The notes beneath the pieces were generated by a model. The model searched no databases, was not told where the DNA came from, and worked only from the letters and a program-made list of their open reading frames with translations. From positions 281,557,258 through 281,621,257 of the forward strand of contig CM077116.1 in assembly GCA_039619475.1 (NCBI GenBank): a stretch of DNA of 64,000 nt, written 5' to 3'. The stretch's first letter is position 1. Every line of letters begins with the position of its first letter. Below, in pieces: positions 1 through 12,453 of the stretch. The position numbers were made by a program, and so were the translations under genes. The DNA is from Icerya purchasi (lineage: Eukaryota > Arthropoda > Insecta > Hemiptera > Monophlebidae).

Positions 1-899
1 AACAATTCTTATTAGAACGATTATTTTTAGGGAAATAAATTTCTCGGTGTTACTTTACCATTTCGCGCTAAAACATCGGTGATGATATATCGGTAATTAA
101 ATCGATTTTGTTTATTAAAATTTGTTGACGTTTTGTAAACATCGAGTAGCACATCGCGCGAAGCACATATATACCAGGTTAAAATTTCGTTCGCGTTTAC
201 TTAGACGCGGATAATAATTTATTGTAAACATAATTAATTGGTATAACCGAGAAAGCGAATGTTAACGGTTTTTTTTCCTCTATTTTTTGGCTTCCGGCCC
301 CATGGCGCAAAGCCAAGAAAGAAATGCTTTAGTCAGAAGCATTGAGCTGTTCGTAATATCCGAAGTGTATAAAATTAATTACAAATTGTACTTTCACATA
401 CACGTACGTATACATATATCGTTACATTCTGTTTCTTTATTTGCAGCTAAAAAACAAAAACAGCCCATCTCTGTTCTGATCATACGATCACAAGCAGTCT
501 AATGTGTGTTTACACACATCGGCGGTCTTTGCCGCATTCGTTAAAAAAACGGTTAACATTTTTTCGCAAGTTTACCAGAATGATCGAAAATTAAAGGTGA
601 GATACGACAACGTGTTGGCTAATCATGCACATCATGGAAGCCGCTCGCTTACATGACCGACACATTTTTATTTATAGAATCACCTTTTCTACCCAACTAT
701 GTGACAAACGTGTTATCTTTATCGAATGAGTCATCGCCTAACCGCCGAGTATCTTTAACTAACCAAAACAACACAGATTAACCTACCATTAGCCCTTCCC
801 CCAAACGAAACTAACCCCGTAACAAAGTCCCGTGTACATGACTATAGTACGATAAATAAATTATGGTGGATAATCGAAGGAATTCTACGAGTGGCAGAA
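1..899. other. Intergenic or intronic, no gene seen
   Basis: AT-rich sequence with only short chance open frames and no recognisable domain, RNA gene or repeat boundary. Confidence 0.4.
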
Positions 900-1049
900 T
901 TAAATGCATTTCCAGCCAGCTAGCGTTACGTAGTTGGTTAGGCAGTGGAATTTCGTTCAGATTAAATCTGGTTCGAATCCTTCTGCTGCTATTGCGCTGA
1001 AAAATGGCCATAGTCGAGGCGACCAAAAAGTATATAAAAAAAAAAAAAA
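900..1049 (+). repeat. tRNA-derived SINE candidate
   Basis: A pol III type-2 promoter pair is visible. An A-box-like TAGTTGGTTAGGCAGTGG begins at 931, and a perfect B box GGTTCGAATCC lies at 970-980, about 38 nt downstream, as in tRNAs. The T stem does not pair properly and no clean cloverleaf forms, so this is not a functional tRNA. An oligo-A tail at 1036-1049 follows after about 55 nt of unrelated body, which is the layout of a short tRNA-derived SINE. The left boundary is approximate and no target duplication was identified. A decayed tRNA retropseudogene is the alternative. Confidence 0.45.
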
Positions 1050-2061
1050 GGATCTATTTCCATTAATAATTCTTTACGAAAAAAATGAATATCATACATA
1101 TCTGACAAATGAATTCAAAACAGTGCATTCCATCAATGCACAGTAATCTAAACTGAGAATACATACTATTACAGACCCCCGATTATTTTTAGACACCACT
1201 AAAATAAATCAACCTTTTTCCATTATTTTTTTTTTTTTTTCATTTTTACGCTACAATAAGTACGTAGAAATTTAATCAAAGATTGGCGAGAGGATTTCAG
1301 CTAAACAAAAATTTTCCAGTACATTTATATTAAAATAATGTAGTAGTCTGTGAGTTTAATTTCACGGGGAGGATAACGGAAGTTGCATAAAACAAATCGA
1401 GGCAGAAGGCCCCCAGAAAAAATTCCTACTAGAAAATATTAAACGTAAGTCACTTGAGTTCTACTGAAAATAGAAAAAATTGCGAAAGCAGACATTGCAC
1501 ACAATAAGAAAGGACGAAAGCGAAAAAAAGCGAGTTAACTACTGGTAGGTGAAATTTAGGCGAGGAAATAGAAGAACGAGTATTCCAACGAAACGTAATT
1601 TGTGTCACAGATAAGCGCGCAAGGTCTAGATGCAAAAAGCACATCGTGGAAAAGAGGGTTAAAAGAGAGTTAAAGGCGGAATTTGTGAAACTAGCAGTGA
1701 TAAGAACAGAACTCGGGCAACTAAACTAGCTGGTGGGATGAAAAGGGTTTCATGAAAAGATAAAATGAATGGGTGACAAATGACGAAATATTTTACGTAA
1801 GAAAACATTTTTTGAAACATAATGATCACAATAAATTCTGGCGAAGGAAGTAGAACGCAGGTTTTAAAATGTCTATAATAATAATAACAATAAATAATAA
1901 TAATAATAACAGCCAATTCGAACGGAATAAAAATCAACAAAAAAAGCGAATGAAACAGTTAATACCGTCATCCGAAGGAGAAACATAGACGGCTGAATAT
2001 CAGTTGTGCAAGAACCACAGAGTCCGATTTGAAAGGGAATGGAAGCGTTCGGATGTTAAAG
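1050..2061. other. Non-coding, (AAT)n tract inside
   Basis: No supported gene. An imperfect (AAT)n microsatellite lies at about 1876-1912. The short minus-strand frames here have no recognisable domain. Confidence 0.4.
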
Positions 2062-2451
2062 CAGGGGTGGCCAACCAGCGGCCCACCCTGAACATTTTTG
2101 CGGCCCTCGAGATTGCCAAAGTAGCACCAGTAAAATAAATATTTTTTAATGATATAATTTATTTTTATTTCATTTATATAGTTGTATATTTTTTATATTT
2201 CATTTTCAGTGTTGGATATTTCTTTGCAATGTGCGTTTAGTATCATTATTATTATATTATCTATGTTTACATGTAAGAATAATAGTAAACACATTAATAA
2301 AATAACTCATTACGTTTCAATTTTTCACTATAAAAAAATGTCTATAATGGGTCTAAATCTAATCTGAGGATATATGATTTTATATGCGGCCCGCGGAGTT
2401 ATGATGCATTTCCAAAGTGGCCCGCAAGATCATTTGCGTTGGCCACCTCTG
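2062..2451. mobile_element. Non-autonomous hAT-like DNA transposon
   Basis: The ~390-bp element has terminal inverted repeats CAGGGGTGGCCAAC at the left and GTTGGCCACCTCTG at the right, which match with one mismatch. The octamer TGTTAAAG occurs on both sides, at 2054-2061 and 2450-2457. It abuts the left terminus and overlaps the last two bases of the right one, or reads as a 6-bp TTAAAG abutting both. GC-rich sub-terminal blocks (GCGGCCC, GCGGCCCGC) flank an AT-rich core without a transposase. CAGRGGTGGCCAAC-type ends with an ~8-bp duplication are typical of the hAT superfamily. The small open frames inside are not genes. Confidence 0.8.
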
Positions 2452-3149
2452 TTAAAGTATAACAAAAAAAAAAAAAACCCCTTGAATGACCTAAATATGC
2501 CCACCGCCATTATTATTATAAACTACTTTACGACAAATATATGCGCGCCTATAAATGAATACACAAACAGTCCGTTTTAAAATAATATGTAGAAAAATAA
2601 GTACAAGTAACAAACACATGCGAAAAAATTTAAAGGAATGTATAGTAATTATTTATCGAGCGAATTTTTCATATTATTAAGCATTATTATTATTACACAT
2701 TAATAATAATCAAACGAAACTAAAACATGTATTCGAAGTCATCTGACAGAAATGCCAGTTAAAACTTTTCCGAGATAGAAATGCAAATGATGAAAAATGT
2801 AAAGACAAAACAATTTACTACGTATTAATAATAGTTTTTATACGAAAACATTCGGAAATATCACCAAACAAACTTAAATTGCTTTTTTCACTGGGCCCGG
2901 CAAAAAAAAACAAAAAACAACCGATTATTATTTCCGATTTATTAACTTGTATTCTGGGCATACCTGGATTTATGACAATGAAAAGGGTCGTATGACCGTA
3001 AGAAACGCTTGCGACTATCTTTAGTTCCACCAGAGAGATCTTTTTAGTCTTATTAAATCCGCTCAAAAGAAAGATTGGGAGGCTTTATGGTCAAATCCGT
3101 ATCAGCCCAACAATATAAAATAGTTCAACATAACATGTCCACAATTTTT
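2452..3149. other. Non-coding, nothing recognised
   Basis: AT-rich sequence with short poly-A and (ATT) stretches and no supported coding region. Confidence 0.35.
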
Positions 3150-3393
3150 GCCGGTTTAATTGTTATTAGATTCTACCAGTTCTCATCTATACGCCGAACT
3201 TTCGGCGTTGGATCTTCCTACCCCTTTCAATGCTTCCTTTATCCTTTCCTTCCCATCTCCAGCCGTTATTCCCCTCCTTCTTTCCTTTATACTTTCTATC
3301 TCCGATCGCGTCAGAATCTGAGTAGGTGATCTAAGTCCATGTAGTTGGGTCAGTGTTAACACCGAGCCCATTTTTAAATAAAAAAAAAAAAAA
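3150..3393 (+). mobile_element. 3' end of RNase H-type LINE (copy A)
   Basis: This is the last ~55 codons, 3' UTR and poly-A tail (3377-3393) of the LINE family seen more fully at 43.8-44.7 kb. The plus frame reads LPTPFNASFILSFPSPAVIP and ends in SDRVRI with a TGA at 3319-3321. It matches LPAPFNASYVLSLP...DRIKI-stop of copy D. The 3' UTR piece GTTGGGTCAGTGTTAACACC corresponds to the UTR of the other copies. It is heavily 5'-truncated with an uncertain left edge and is dead as an element. Confidence 0.7.
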
Positions 3394-5054
3394 TGGATTA
3401 TTTACAGTAACAACATGTCTACTTTGGCCGTAGTAATAATGGGCTTAATTCCAAAAAAAAAGAAAAATTCCATCCCCGATGCCGTCATCCACTTTACTTT
3501 GATTAAATACCAAATGCCGATCTTCTTATTTTTTTTTTTTTTTTAATGTAAACTCTACTCGGCTGAAAGAAATAATTCGTTATAATTCAATTATTTAGAT
3601 TCACCTTCTATATAATACGTTTTCTCTTTTAATTTACACAAGTTATTGCTTATATAGTTAAGCGTAACCATACTGTTCAGTATTTGTTTACGATACTATT
3701 TATGTTTACACGCGTATAATCTATAACAGGCAGGGGGGAATACCCAACCTATCCACAAAAAAAAAAAAAAAAACAAAAAAAAAAAACATACAAACTTTGA
3801 GTTAGTAGAATTGATCAAAACTGAAAACTGACGGAGATGAAAATAAATTTATAGTGTGTAACGTTACTTTACGTAACTAATGAATTCACTAATGCGTGAC
3901 TCAAAAGTTACGATAGTTCTGAATTTAAAAGCTAAACCCTTCTTCTCAAAAAAAAAAAAAAAAAAAATTAAAAAGGTAGAACTTACTTGAATCAATGCAA
4001 CCATTATACTAAGAAGCAACATGTGGTACAGAATATGTAACACTTTTCGAAAACGAAATTTGTTAACAAGATATGTTGCTTGTCTACGATCTCCTCGTAG
4101 ACACTAAGGCAGAAAGAGTTTTAGAAATCTGTGAGCAAAGATGCAGAAAAGGGTAGTCAGCATGACTTTAAAGCAAACAAAAAGTACTACCGTATAGAAA
4201 TCGCTGACACGGAAACAATGAGTTCCGTTTCCGAAATAAACGACCATTATTAAACTAAAATTTAAGTACATTATCATTTTATTATATGGGGGGAAAATGA
4301 TATTCTGGAGTCAATAAAAGGACCAGTAAGATGATCCCCATCGAGTACAGTCACAAACAACAAACTCGCATACGAAGCAAAAGGATTACCAATAATTTAA
4401 CTGGACAATTTCACTACCAAGTTACGACCTATATAGACAAAGTACACATTCTGTTCCGAATTCATTGCCTATATAGTGTGTTATCCGGAATAAACCACTT
4501 TAATTAAATCGAGTTCTAAAGTAGAAAATATCAGATACATAGCTATCAAAAGTAAAACGTGTCTAATTTGAGTTCTAAGGATTATTTTATAATAAATTTT
4601 AAATAAACGATCAATTTTCAAAATTATTTTCAAATGGAAACCACGATTAGTAATCAACAAGTCATCACAAACTTTTACTACCATCATGCGAATAAAGAAA
4701 TAAATAAAATAAAAATAAATAAATAACGATATTTCATTGGAATCTCGCTTAATAAATATATGCGTACCCCCTCCCGATAATCGTGATAGTTTAAATAAGG
4801 ACTGCGTTTAAACCCATCGAATTATTTTCAATCTCCTTGAAATCCCAATGACAAATTCAAAAAAACCTTTTCGCTTCATCCAGCCGTGAAAAACATTTTA
4901 ACGAGCTGATCCAATGAAAACGAACATACTTCTTTTTAATGCTGAATCACTTTGTAACACTAGTGTGTGTAATTTATTAAAATTGAGTTACATTTTTGAA
5001 AATAGTATAAATTTTATATGTTATTTCAAAAGTATACTTTCAGAAATGGGCAAC

Positions 5055-5056
<2 letters not shown>
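3394..5056. other. Non-coding, homopolymer-rich
   Basis: Many A and T runs (for example 3530-3544, 3759-3786 and 3950-3967), with no supported gene and no recognisable mobile-element end. Confidence 0.35.

Positions 5057-5110
<54 letters not shown>
5057..5110. repeat. (TA)n microsatellite
   Basis: About 26 uninterrupted TA units. It creates an artificial Ile-Tyr open frame. About 47 bases downstream, at 5157, CAGTAGCGTAGGCAGAAA resembles the generic terminus of several insect DNA transposons. I could not find a matching right end. Confidence 0.9.
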
Positions 5111-5113
<3 letters not shown>

Positions 5114-7150
5114 TTATATTTTCCATTATTCCTTTTCCGACTTTATCCATTTTTATCAGTAGCGTAGGCAGAAAATTTTTTCAGGAGGAGTGGGCTATAA
5201 ATTACGCGAGGCATTATATGTTACGGGCGAATATATTAATAATATAGCCATTAGACTAACGCTCTTTCTTTGTGTATATCTATTTTTCTAACCGCGGGCT
5301 ATACAAAAATGGTACGCGAATCGCGTGCGAGCGCGGACCGCAGGTTGCACGAGCCTGGCCTAGATAATTACAGGCGATACACGGTATAACTCCTATTAGG
5401 AAAAAAAAAAACTCAGTAACAATAATGTGTTACGGGAGCCTTCTTGACAAGGCTTATTAAAAGTTATACTTTGATCTGTTAATTGGCACAAATTTACATA
5501 CACGATGAAAATATTTCAAAACATTACGTTGACGATAAATAATATTACTACCGTAACCAATAATGTATGTGTCACTTATCGGGGAAAAAATTTCAACGGC
5601 TTCTCCACATGAACAATATTGCTGTTTTCTTTCTACCGAACGTGAAAGAGTTTTAGACGAATTTTTAGTATTCGCGAATAATGAAAAGTTTTCAAAGGCT
5701 CCTGGCCGGGGAAGGTAATGTCACGTGGAAGGACGCGCGTCAATGTCAAAAAAGGTTATCTGTGTGTATCATTCTGTGGCCGGGTATAATTTAATTATGA
5801 ATTATGCGTTACGTTTCCGCGGCAAGATTAATTTACACAGTTTTAGGAGAATCCGCACAAGTGTGAAAATGTTTTATCCAATAATAAAACAACAGCATCG
5901 GCAGCCGTCGAAATAGCAACATAAAAGATAACTGCACGGCTAAAATCGCGAATTATGTGTAATAATTTTTACACGTCAAACGTTAAGAATACGAAATAAT
6001 CCATTCCGGAGCTAATCAGCGACTTTTCCTAATTAAGAACGAGATTTGATAAGAAACGGGGAAATGTAAAATCATAATTTTCATTATTCTCCCATTCCGA
6101 ATTGTCGACCAACGACTATCGCGAACCTAAATGTTAAAACGCTATATCTGTTTATTCCACTCGTCGTTGTTTCTTTTACGTTGTACAGTAATTAATTTTA
6201 AACACCGATTTAATACAATTATAAAACGTCTTTGGCAGCAGCACCATTGTCAACAAACCGAAGAATGCGCAGATCGTATTTCTCTAGCTGGCCATTCATT
6301 CATCAATTTTCTTCCCTCGTTCCGTCAAATATTTCTACAGACATGGCTGGAAATACTATTGATAAGTAGTCACTGGCCGGAGTGAGTGTACGAGCGGACA
6401 CATCAACCATACCCGTTTAATTAAAAACACCAACACTTCAACCATCACTTTGAGACATTATCGAGGTCTTATATCAGGTACGAGTATACTACTACTAGTG
6501 GCAACACCTCTTTTAAAAGCTTACCAACTGACATCCGCAGACGATGCATAGAAAGTGCTGTTTGAAAGTAACAAAAAAGAGAACTAATCCGTCGTCGATT
6601 TACTTAAACAGAGAGATGCTGTACTCAGCTAAGGAAAAAAAGAACTGATGAGATGGAGGTAATAAGTTCGTTAATTTTTCGGACGCTTATACTAGAGAAG
6701 GTTCCGGACTGCACATTATGCGATACGTGTGCTGTACATGATGCACACCGGTTTCATTGATGCAGCACCGAGAACTGATGCTGGATGACGTTTTAAACAA
6801 ATCTCGAGCCGAGTAGAGATCGTTTGTAGCAACGAAATAATAATATTTCGAATGTGTAGCGCCTTGTGGCAGCGATCGAATATGAAAAAGATGGCAATGA
6901 TAGTCGATGGCGTCCGAAAAGAGAGATGGAAACTGTAGTCAATACATGTGCGCATACATAGTTGTCACATAAATGTGTATCTACAGAGAAAGCAAAAAAG
7001 GTTTCTTTCTGATTCACTTTTGATATTATATAGGTGTTTCTTCCACATTAAAAGCTGCTCCGAGATTCATTCCGCGCGAATCATACGAAAAGCACAGTGA
7101 CTAGAATAAACTGTTTCATTTTCAAGGCCAATATTTCAGCTAGTGGACGA
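5111..7150. other. Non-coding, possible transposon debris
   Basis: A GC-rich patch at about 5300-5360 and the terminus-like sequence at 5157 suggest an eroded DNA transposon. No open frame has a recognisable domain. Confidence 0.3.
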
Positions 7151-7200
7151 GCGTGCGAACGTGGAAAACTGTGTATAACTTTTCTTTCCACGTTGCACGC
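7151..7200. other. Inverted repeat with long stem
   Basis: Left arm GCGTGCGAACGTGGAAA (7151-7167) pairs with right arm TTTCCACGTTGCACGC (7185-7200). The stem is ~16 bp with a single bulged base, around a 17-nt loop. No gene model explains it. It could be a structured RNA, a protein-binding palindrome, or the remains of a small inverted-repeat element. Confidence 0.55.
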
Positions 7201-8597
7201 GTAAAGTCGATCGCCGATTCATGATGGGGTTATATGTACGAGTAGTTGTAAATTATTATTAATATTATTATTCGGTATTACGGTCGAAGTTACATCATCA
7301 ACTCCGCTATACTAGACCTGCACAAACGACTGTCGTCGGGCCATGTTATGAAGAAAGAAACTGTCGAATCCCAGATTCCAGTTTTAATTAGAGAACATAA
7401 CAGAGCCTAATCTGAGCTGCCGAAAACTCTGGAAGTGGGACTGCGAAAAACCAGAGAAACAAAATCGGTACAGACAACTAGGCGATTTAACGTTGGACCG
7501 GCCTTAAATTTCAGCGGTACTGAACGAATCCGCGAGGCAAATCTAACCAAAGTCGCGAAGATCTTCTTCGAAGAGCTTACTGACGCCGTACAAGTACATA
7601 CTACTCGTCATCATACTGAATATACGAAACATATTCCGGAGTTTTTGATGAAAGATTTGACTTGTTGTTATAACTGAACTTCCCCTTCAGTAAAGTGACC
7701 GTGCACGCCCTTGGCGTCGGGGACTGCGTGTCAAATAAGCCAATAATGTAAAGTACGTAATCACTACGACTTACGATGTAATATCGTAAACTATTCCGAT
7801 CTCGAACTGCGGGCTGTACGTAAATTCTTTTCACACGTCTTTTCTTCCAAAATCGAAGTTGAATAAGTTACCGCAAAATAATAATTTCGATCACGCAACA
7901 TATTTACCCCCCTCGAGGGGGAACATAAAAATTAAAAGTTTACCGAAAATTTTCTCAAAGCATTGCAGTTCCAAACGAAATAAACTTCACGTAATTATTA
8001 ATTAATCGGCAAGAATTAAGTGCGTCAGGAAGACGCGATTACGTCGCGTAAAAACGGTACTAGTTGCATTCTTGTCCGAAACGACGCCAGTAGGACAACG
8101 GAATATAACTGATCCGATGTGGTAGTATGGTGTGGCCAGATCAAGCAGAGTCAAACAGTGCAGATCAAAATGTATAACCTCTTACAACGAACGAGTCAAA
8201 CAACTTGACCAGACGCGCACGCCAATTAAGACAGACAAACATGCCACCGCAGTCGCATGTCCCGCAACACCTCATTGTTATTGTGCGCCCGACGAATCAA
8301 CAGAACTGACCATTAGCAATGTTAACGCGTGGTGTTAATCAAGCTCGACGGTCGTGCCTGTATCTTAAGGGCAACATGAAAGTTTCAAAGTCTAAACTGG
8401 CGAGTAATTTTAGCTCGCATAAAATGGGAAATAAAAAAGGACGACGCTTAAGTCCCTACATATTTTAAAAAAAGATTTCATCAAAAAAAAAAAAAAAAAA
8501 AAAAATTGCAATTGAAAGGTAGAAATATACTGATTTCAGAAAATGTTTCTGAGAACAGACGCGATGTAAAATTAGAAAAAATGGCTTTCACCTTGCT
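7201..8597. other. Non-coding, nothing recognised
   Basis: Contains a 14-bp perfect palindrome CCCCCTCGAGGGGG near 7908-7921 and a poly-A run near 8484-8505. The short open frames are unrecognised. Confidence 0.35.
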
Positions 8598-9167
8598 CTA
8601 AAGATGTAAAAGTTTTTGTTGCGTTTTTTTTTCGTTCTTTTTTTTTTTCATGTTTCGATTCCATTTCTTTGACCCGTACACTCTGTCAATTCTGGTCGAA
8701 ATCCTCTTGAAGTCAAACAAAACGTAAAAAAAAGGGAGTCTCTGAAATAGAACAAGAATGAGAAAGAAATCAAAAGCAATTCTAGAATAGTTAATTCTTA
8801 CTTCGCCCACATACCCTGTGAACAGTTCTCGACAGATATTCAGCGTCAAAGTTTTAGCGATAAGGAGAAGTTTATCACCGGAGGGGAACTGCCGGAACTG
8901 AAAACAAGAATATGATGCACTAGGAATAACGTGGAACATCACAAAAAGTCGTCGAAAAATTTCGCGCGCAACTCCACACCGACGAAAAAGTGGTTGCAGC
9001 AAATACATAGAAGGGGAGGGGCAGAGCGGGATACATAAATATGCTACACACATTGTTAACGGACGACCATCAACGACTGCTGGTAGTTGATGGCCGGTCC
9101 GTAGTTTGACGAGTATACTCCGATAGGTCATGTTGTGCGAATGCAAGACCACCGCTTTCCTAAGCAC
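8598..9167 (-). other. Unrecognised 189-codon open frame
   Basis: An uninterrupted minus-strand frame of 189 codons, long for such AT-rich DNA. I do not recognise any domain. It is rich in Phe, Leu and Arg with several hydrophobic stretches, and ends in a Lys/Asn-rich low-complexity tail encoded by an A/T run. There is no obvious neighbouring exon, no clear Kozak context, and a palindrome (9060-9100) lies inside it. It may be chance, an exon, or a transposon relic. Confidence 0.15.
9060..9100. other. Inverted repeat (hairpin)
   Basis: ACGGACCATCAAC (from 9060) is mirrored by GTTGATGGCCGGTCCGT, ending near 9100. This gives a 13-bp stem with a small GC bulge on the 3' side and a short loop. 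Function unknown. Confidence 0.5.
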
Positions 9168-11657
9168 CTATTTTATAGTGAATTGGTGAAAGGGCACAGA
9201 ACCAGAGAAGGGTCAAAAGCACGTTATAGAGATCATAGTAACGACGAGATGTTTCGGGATGAAAATGTCACCAAAGATATGGAAAAATCTAACTCGGGAT
9301 GTGGTAGAAAATAAGATACGCTGCGAGAAAAAGAAAAATAGAAAAATGAACGAGTTTTTATTAGTCCGGATCAGTTATTCGAATTTCATCGATGCGGGAG
9401 AACATGAACCGCTAAAACTGAACTGATCAACCGCCTACGAACACATCGTTATTAAACAATTGCATTCGAGCTGTTCGATTACCGGTTCCAGCTATGATGA
9501 GTACAACGCGTCAATATACATACAACTTTAAAATTTTTAGGGAGTTACAACAACTCGCTTTTCGCACTGGTAAATATATGCCAGCCGTTTCGAGGAAAAT
9601 TAACAAAGGGGATAAAATTTTCATCATCAACGCCCTAAAAAAATTCATTAAAAACTGACTACAGTCGTTTTGAACTTTACATAATACTGCAATACTAGGC
9701 GTAGTAAAAACCAAAGAGGTGTAAGAGCCTCCGCGCAAACACGTTTAATTACGTAAATGCTGACGTCAAAATCGAAAAAATTAAATAAAACATCGGTATA
9801 TCGCGACAACGGTAACTAAACAGTACACATCGTCTAACTGAGAAAAGTAACTCTAAAGTAGGAAGAGCGTGTACGACGTAAACAAAGGGGAAAGAATGGT
9901 TTAACTAGGTTACTTGCATTATGCCGGGCGATAGCCGGCTCTACATGGTAAAATGGCAGTGATGGGGAGAACATGTGATTGTTAACACACGGTACACAAT
10001 ATCAAATAATACGAACCAGATGTAACATGTCTTTTTTCTATAGAATACTGGGCGATGATAACGCGTACAAGCACACAATTACCACTACTACGTTAGCTTC
10101 ATTAGAACATCGGTATTATATTATACAATACCACACACCTCTGCGTTAGTATTACGAAGAACAAAAGACGTAACAGATATCAATAAACGTCTTTGTTAAC
10201 TGCAACAATATTTCTCCGTCAGCACTATATGAAGTTAGGTATTTCACACGCTTCCGAAACAACGTTGTTGATCATTTTTATCTTTAATTTATGCAAAGCG
10301 TTAACGAAAACACACGCGACACTAACATATACAATCGAATATAAAGTTATTGTTTCCTTAATTTCATTTATTTCACCTCATTATTATACATATGTATATA
10401 TACGAGGGCAATGTCCCTCCAATTATACTTCACAATCTGCCGATTACAACTTTCATGTCCAGCATCGAAATATACTGCCAAAGAATCGCAAATTATCGGT
10501 GAGTAAAAAAAATGATGTTACTGCGGCTTTCGCATATAGAAGAAGGACACAATTTGTTGCAATGTGTAACATAAACTGTAAAAAATAAAAATAAATAAAT
10601 AAAAAACGGCTAATTGTTGAGAAAATGATATAGTGTGAGTAAATGGTAACCAGTTGTTGGCTCTGTCAGAATCGATTTTCGCCTTTGAGGGACGCGCGCG
10701 ATGATTGGGTAGAAAATGAATTCATTGGTGTAGAGGAAGGGACATAGCACGAAATAAAAAAAAATCAGTATTCAAGTCACGGAAGAATATTACTTTCCGC
10801 AAGAATACCAGGTGATGTGTCAGAAAAATGGAAAGAAGCACGAGTAGCAACGTCCAAGTGACCAGATCGAAACTCAGTCTTCTGATTAACGATTTTAATG
10901 TATATCAATTCGATTACCGCGTCTGCACTCCACATCGGGAATCCAGTCCATACACCCTCACGTCAATAAGGATCTCCGACGACCTAGCGCGACCGCAGCA
11001 AAGTGATACCGACAATTTTTATCGCAGTTAATCGCGTTATTATTTTGTAACGTTACAAATTGTGTATTTTCAGCGACCGAGACCGATTAATATTAATGTA
11101 GAAACTTGGGTAATATAAAAAAACAGCATAATTAAATAATAACGTCAAAATAATAGCTTAATATTACGTCCGCGGGGTAATACCCGGCGAATTTAGTTAA
11201 TAGTACCGCGGTGTTACTTTGTCATCGTGCGAAGGCAAGACTCAACACCTCCCTCTCAAGTACAACGGCTGGGCACCAAAACAACTGCAACTACTTTCCC
11301 CGAACGAAGTACGGACGTTATCTAGCGCGGTCACAAAAAACCGAGTGAAACATGAAGTTCATTATTTTTTCGACAGTAGAACGAACAAGCGCCATTATAA
11401 CAATACGAACCGAGATACAGCTGTGTGAACGAAGTGTAATTAGAGTTCGCATACAGACACTATAATATTCTTGGAAGAAGAGTAAAAAACACAAAGAATA
11501 AGAGTCTCCTTAGTACACTGCACAGAAGGGCAGATAATAATGGCAGGGGAGTGAGTTTAGCCCCGCTTCTCCAACTTCCAAAAAATTACGAGTAGTAGGA
11601 TACCGCTAAATTTAATTTAACCCGCTTTGCAGCAACGTACACAGTGTTATAATACAT

Positions 11658-11659
<2 letters not shown>
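9168..11659. other. Non-coding, nothing recognised
   Basis: No supported gene. A 131-codon plus frame at 10193-10588 and shorter frames at 10828-11031 and 11219-11428 have no domain I recognise and no convincing splice context. Confidence 0.3.

Positions 11660-11697
<38 letters not shown>
11660..11697. repeat. (TA)n microsatellite
   Basis: About 18 TA units. A second, shorter TA tract follows at about 11814-11833. Confidence 0.9.
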
Positions 11698-11699
<2 letters not shown>

Positions 11700-12298
11700 A
11701 GAAGAAAAAAACCGGACCTCGGTGATGACCATGATGACAACGCTTCAGAATTGTGGAATCAACTTAAACATGTAAGTCGATAGTTGGCATCATCAACGAA
11801 AGAATAGACGAATTATATATATATATATATATACCGCGAAAAGGAAAATTTCACACGATGACGACTCCACCCCGGTTTCGCTGATAAGAAAGGTAATCGT
11901 TTTCTGCGCCTCTACGAATTGACAAAACAACGGTATGCGATGCGTTATTTACTGATAAGAATAAGGTAAACACATTCCGCGTATCGTGTTCCAATAAATA
12001 AATGTGACGATATTATACACATACCGAAGAGACATCGCGATATTTAAATCCGCATGAAAATTCAAGATCCGCTTAAATGGAAATAGCAAGTATAGCCCCT
12101 AGTTGCTAAAACCATCGCACGGTATCGTTGACCGTGAACTTGGGCTATTTCTGCAAACTAAGTATCTCTTTTAATCGACATCAAGTTAAATTATTTTAAA
12201 TTTTAAACCCTTCTCCAAAATTAGTAGCTTAGCAGTAAAGAGAACACAATATACTACTAAATTTGTTCTAAATTTCAAAAAGTCATCAACATATTATG
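11698..12298. other. Non-coding, nothing recognised
   Basis: AT-rich sequence with a short TA tract and no gene evidence. Confidence 0.35.
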
Positions 12299-12453
12299 AG
12301 CACCGGGATAATTGTTAAAGAGTGGAAGTATTATTGAATAGAACCGGGTTCGAGACCGAACCCTCGGCGCTAAGCTTTGCACATATATCTGACAATACCA
12401 ATATTTTTTGTTACCGGGTTTAAAAAATAAAGTTTGGTTTTAAAAAAAAAAAT
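12299..12453 (+). repeat. tRNA-like SINE candidate
   Basis: The unit opens with AGCACCGGG, carries a B-box-like GGGTTCGAGACC about 50 nt in, and a CCCTCGGCGCT segment partly pairs with the start like an acceptor stem. A ~75-nt body and an A-rich tail (12431-12453) follow. The A box is poor and the arms do not fold into an intact tRNA, so a tRNA-derived SINE or retropseudogene is the best reading. The body does not resemble the 0.9-kb or 52.3-kb candidates. Confidence 0.35.

Noticed and set aside
970..980. A functional tRNA gene at the B box
   Set aside because: The acceptor and T stems do not pair, and an A tail follows, so a SINE or pseudogene fits better.
2374..2580. Open frame over the right end of the hAT-like element
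   Set aside because: It spans a transposon terminus and a poly-A run, with no protein similarity.
4914..5111. Ile-Tyr repeat open frames (also 17742-17984, 17751-17969 and 49414-49623)
   Set aside because: They are translations of TA microsatellites, not genes.
10193..10588. 131-codon plus-strand frame
   Set aside because: No domain, no splice or start context, and low-complexity composition. Treated as chance.
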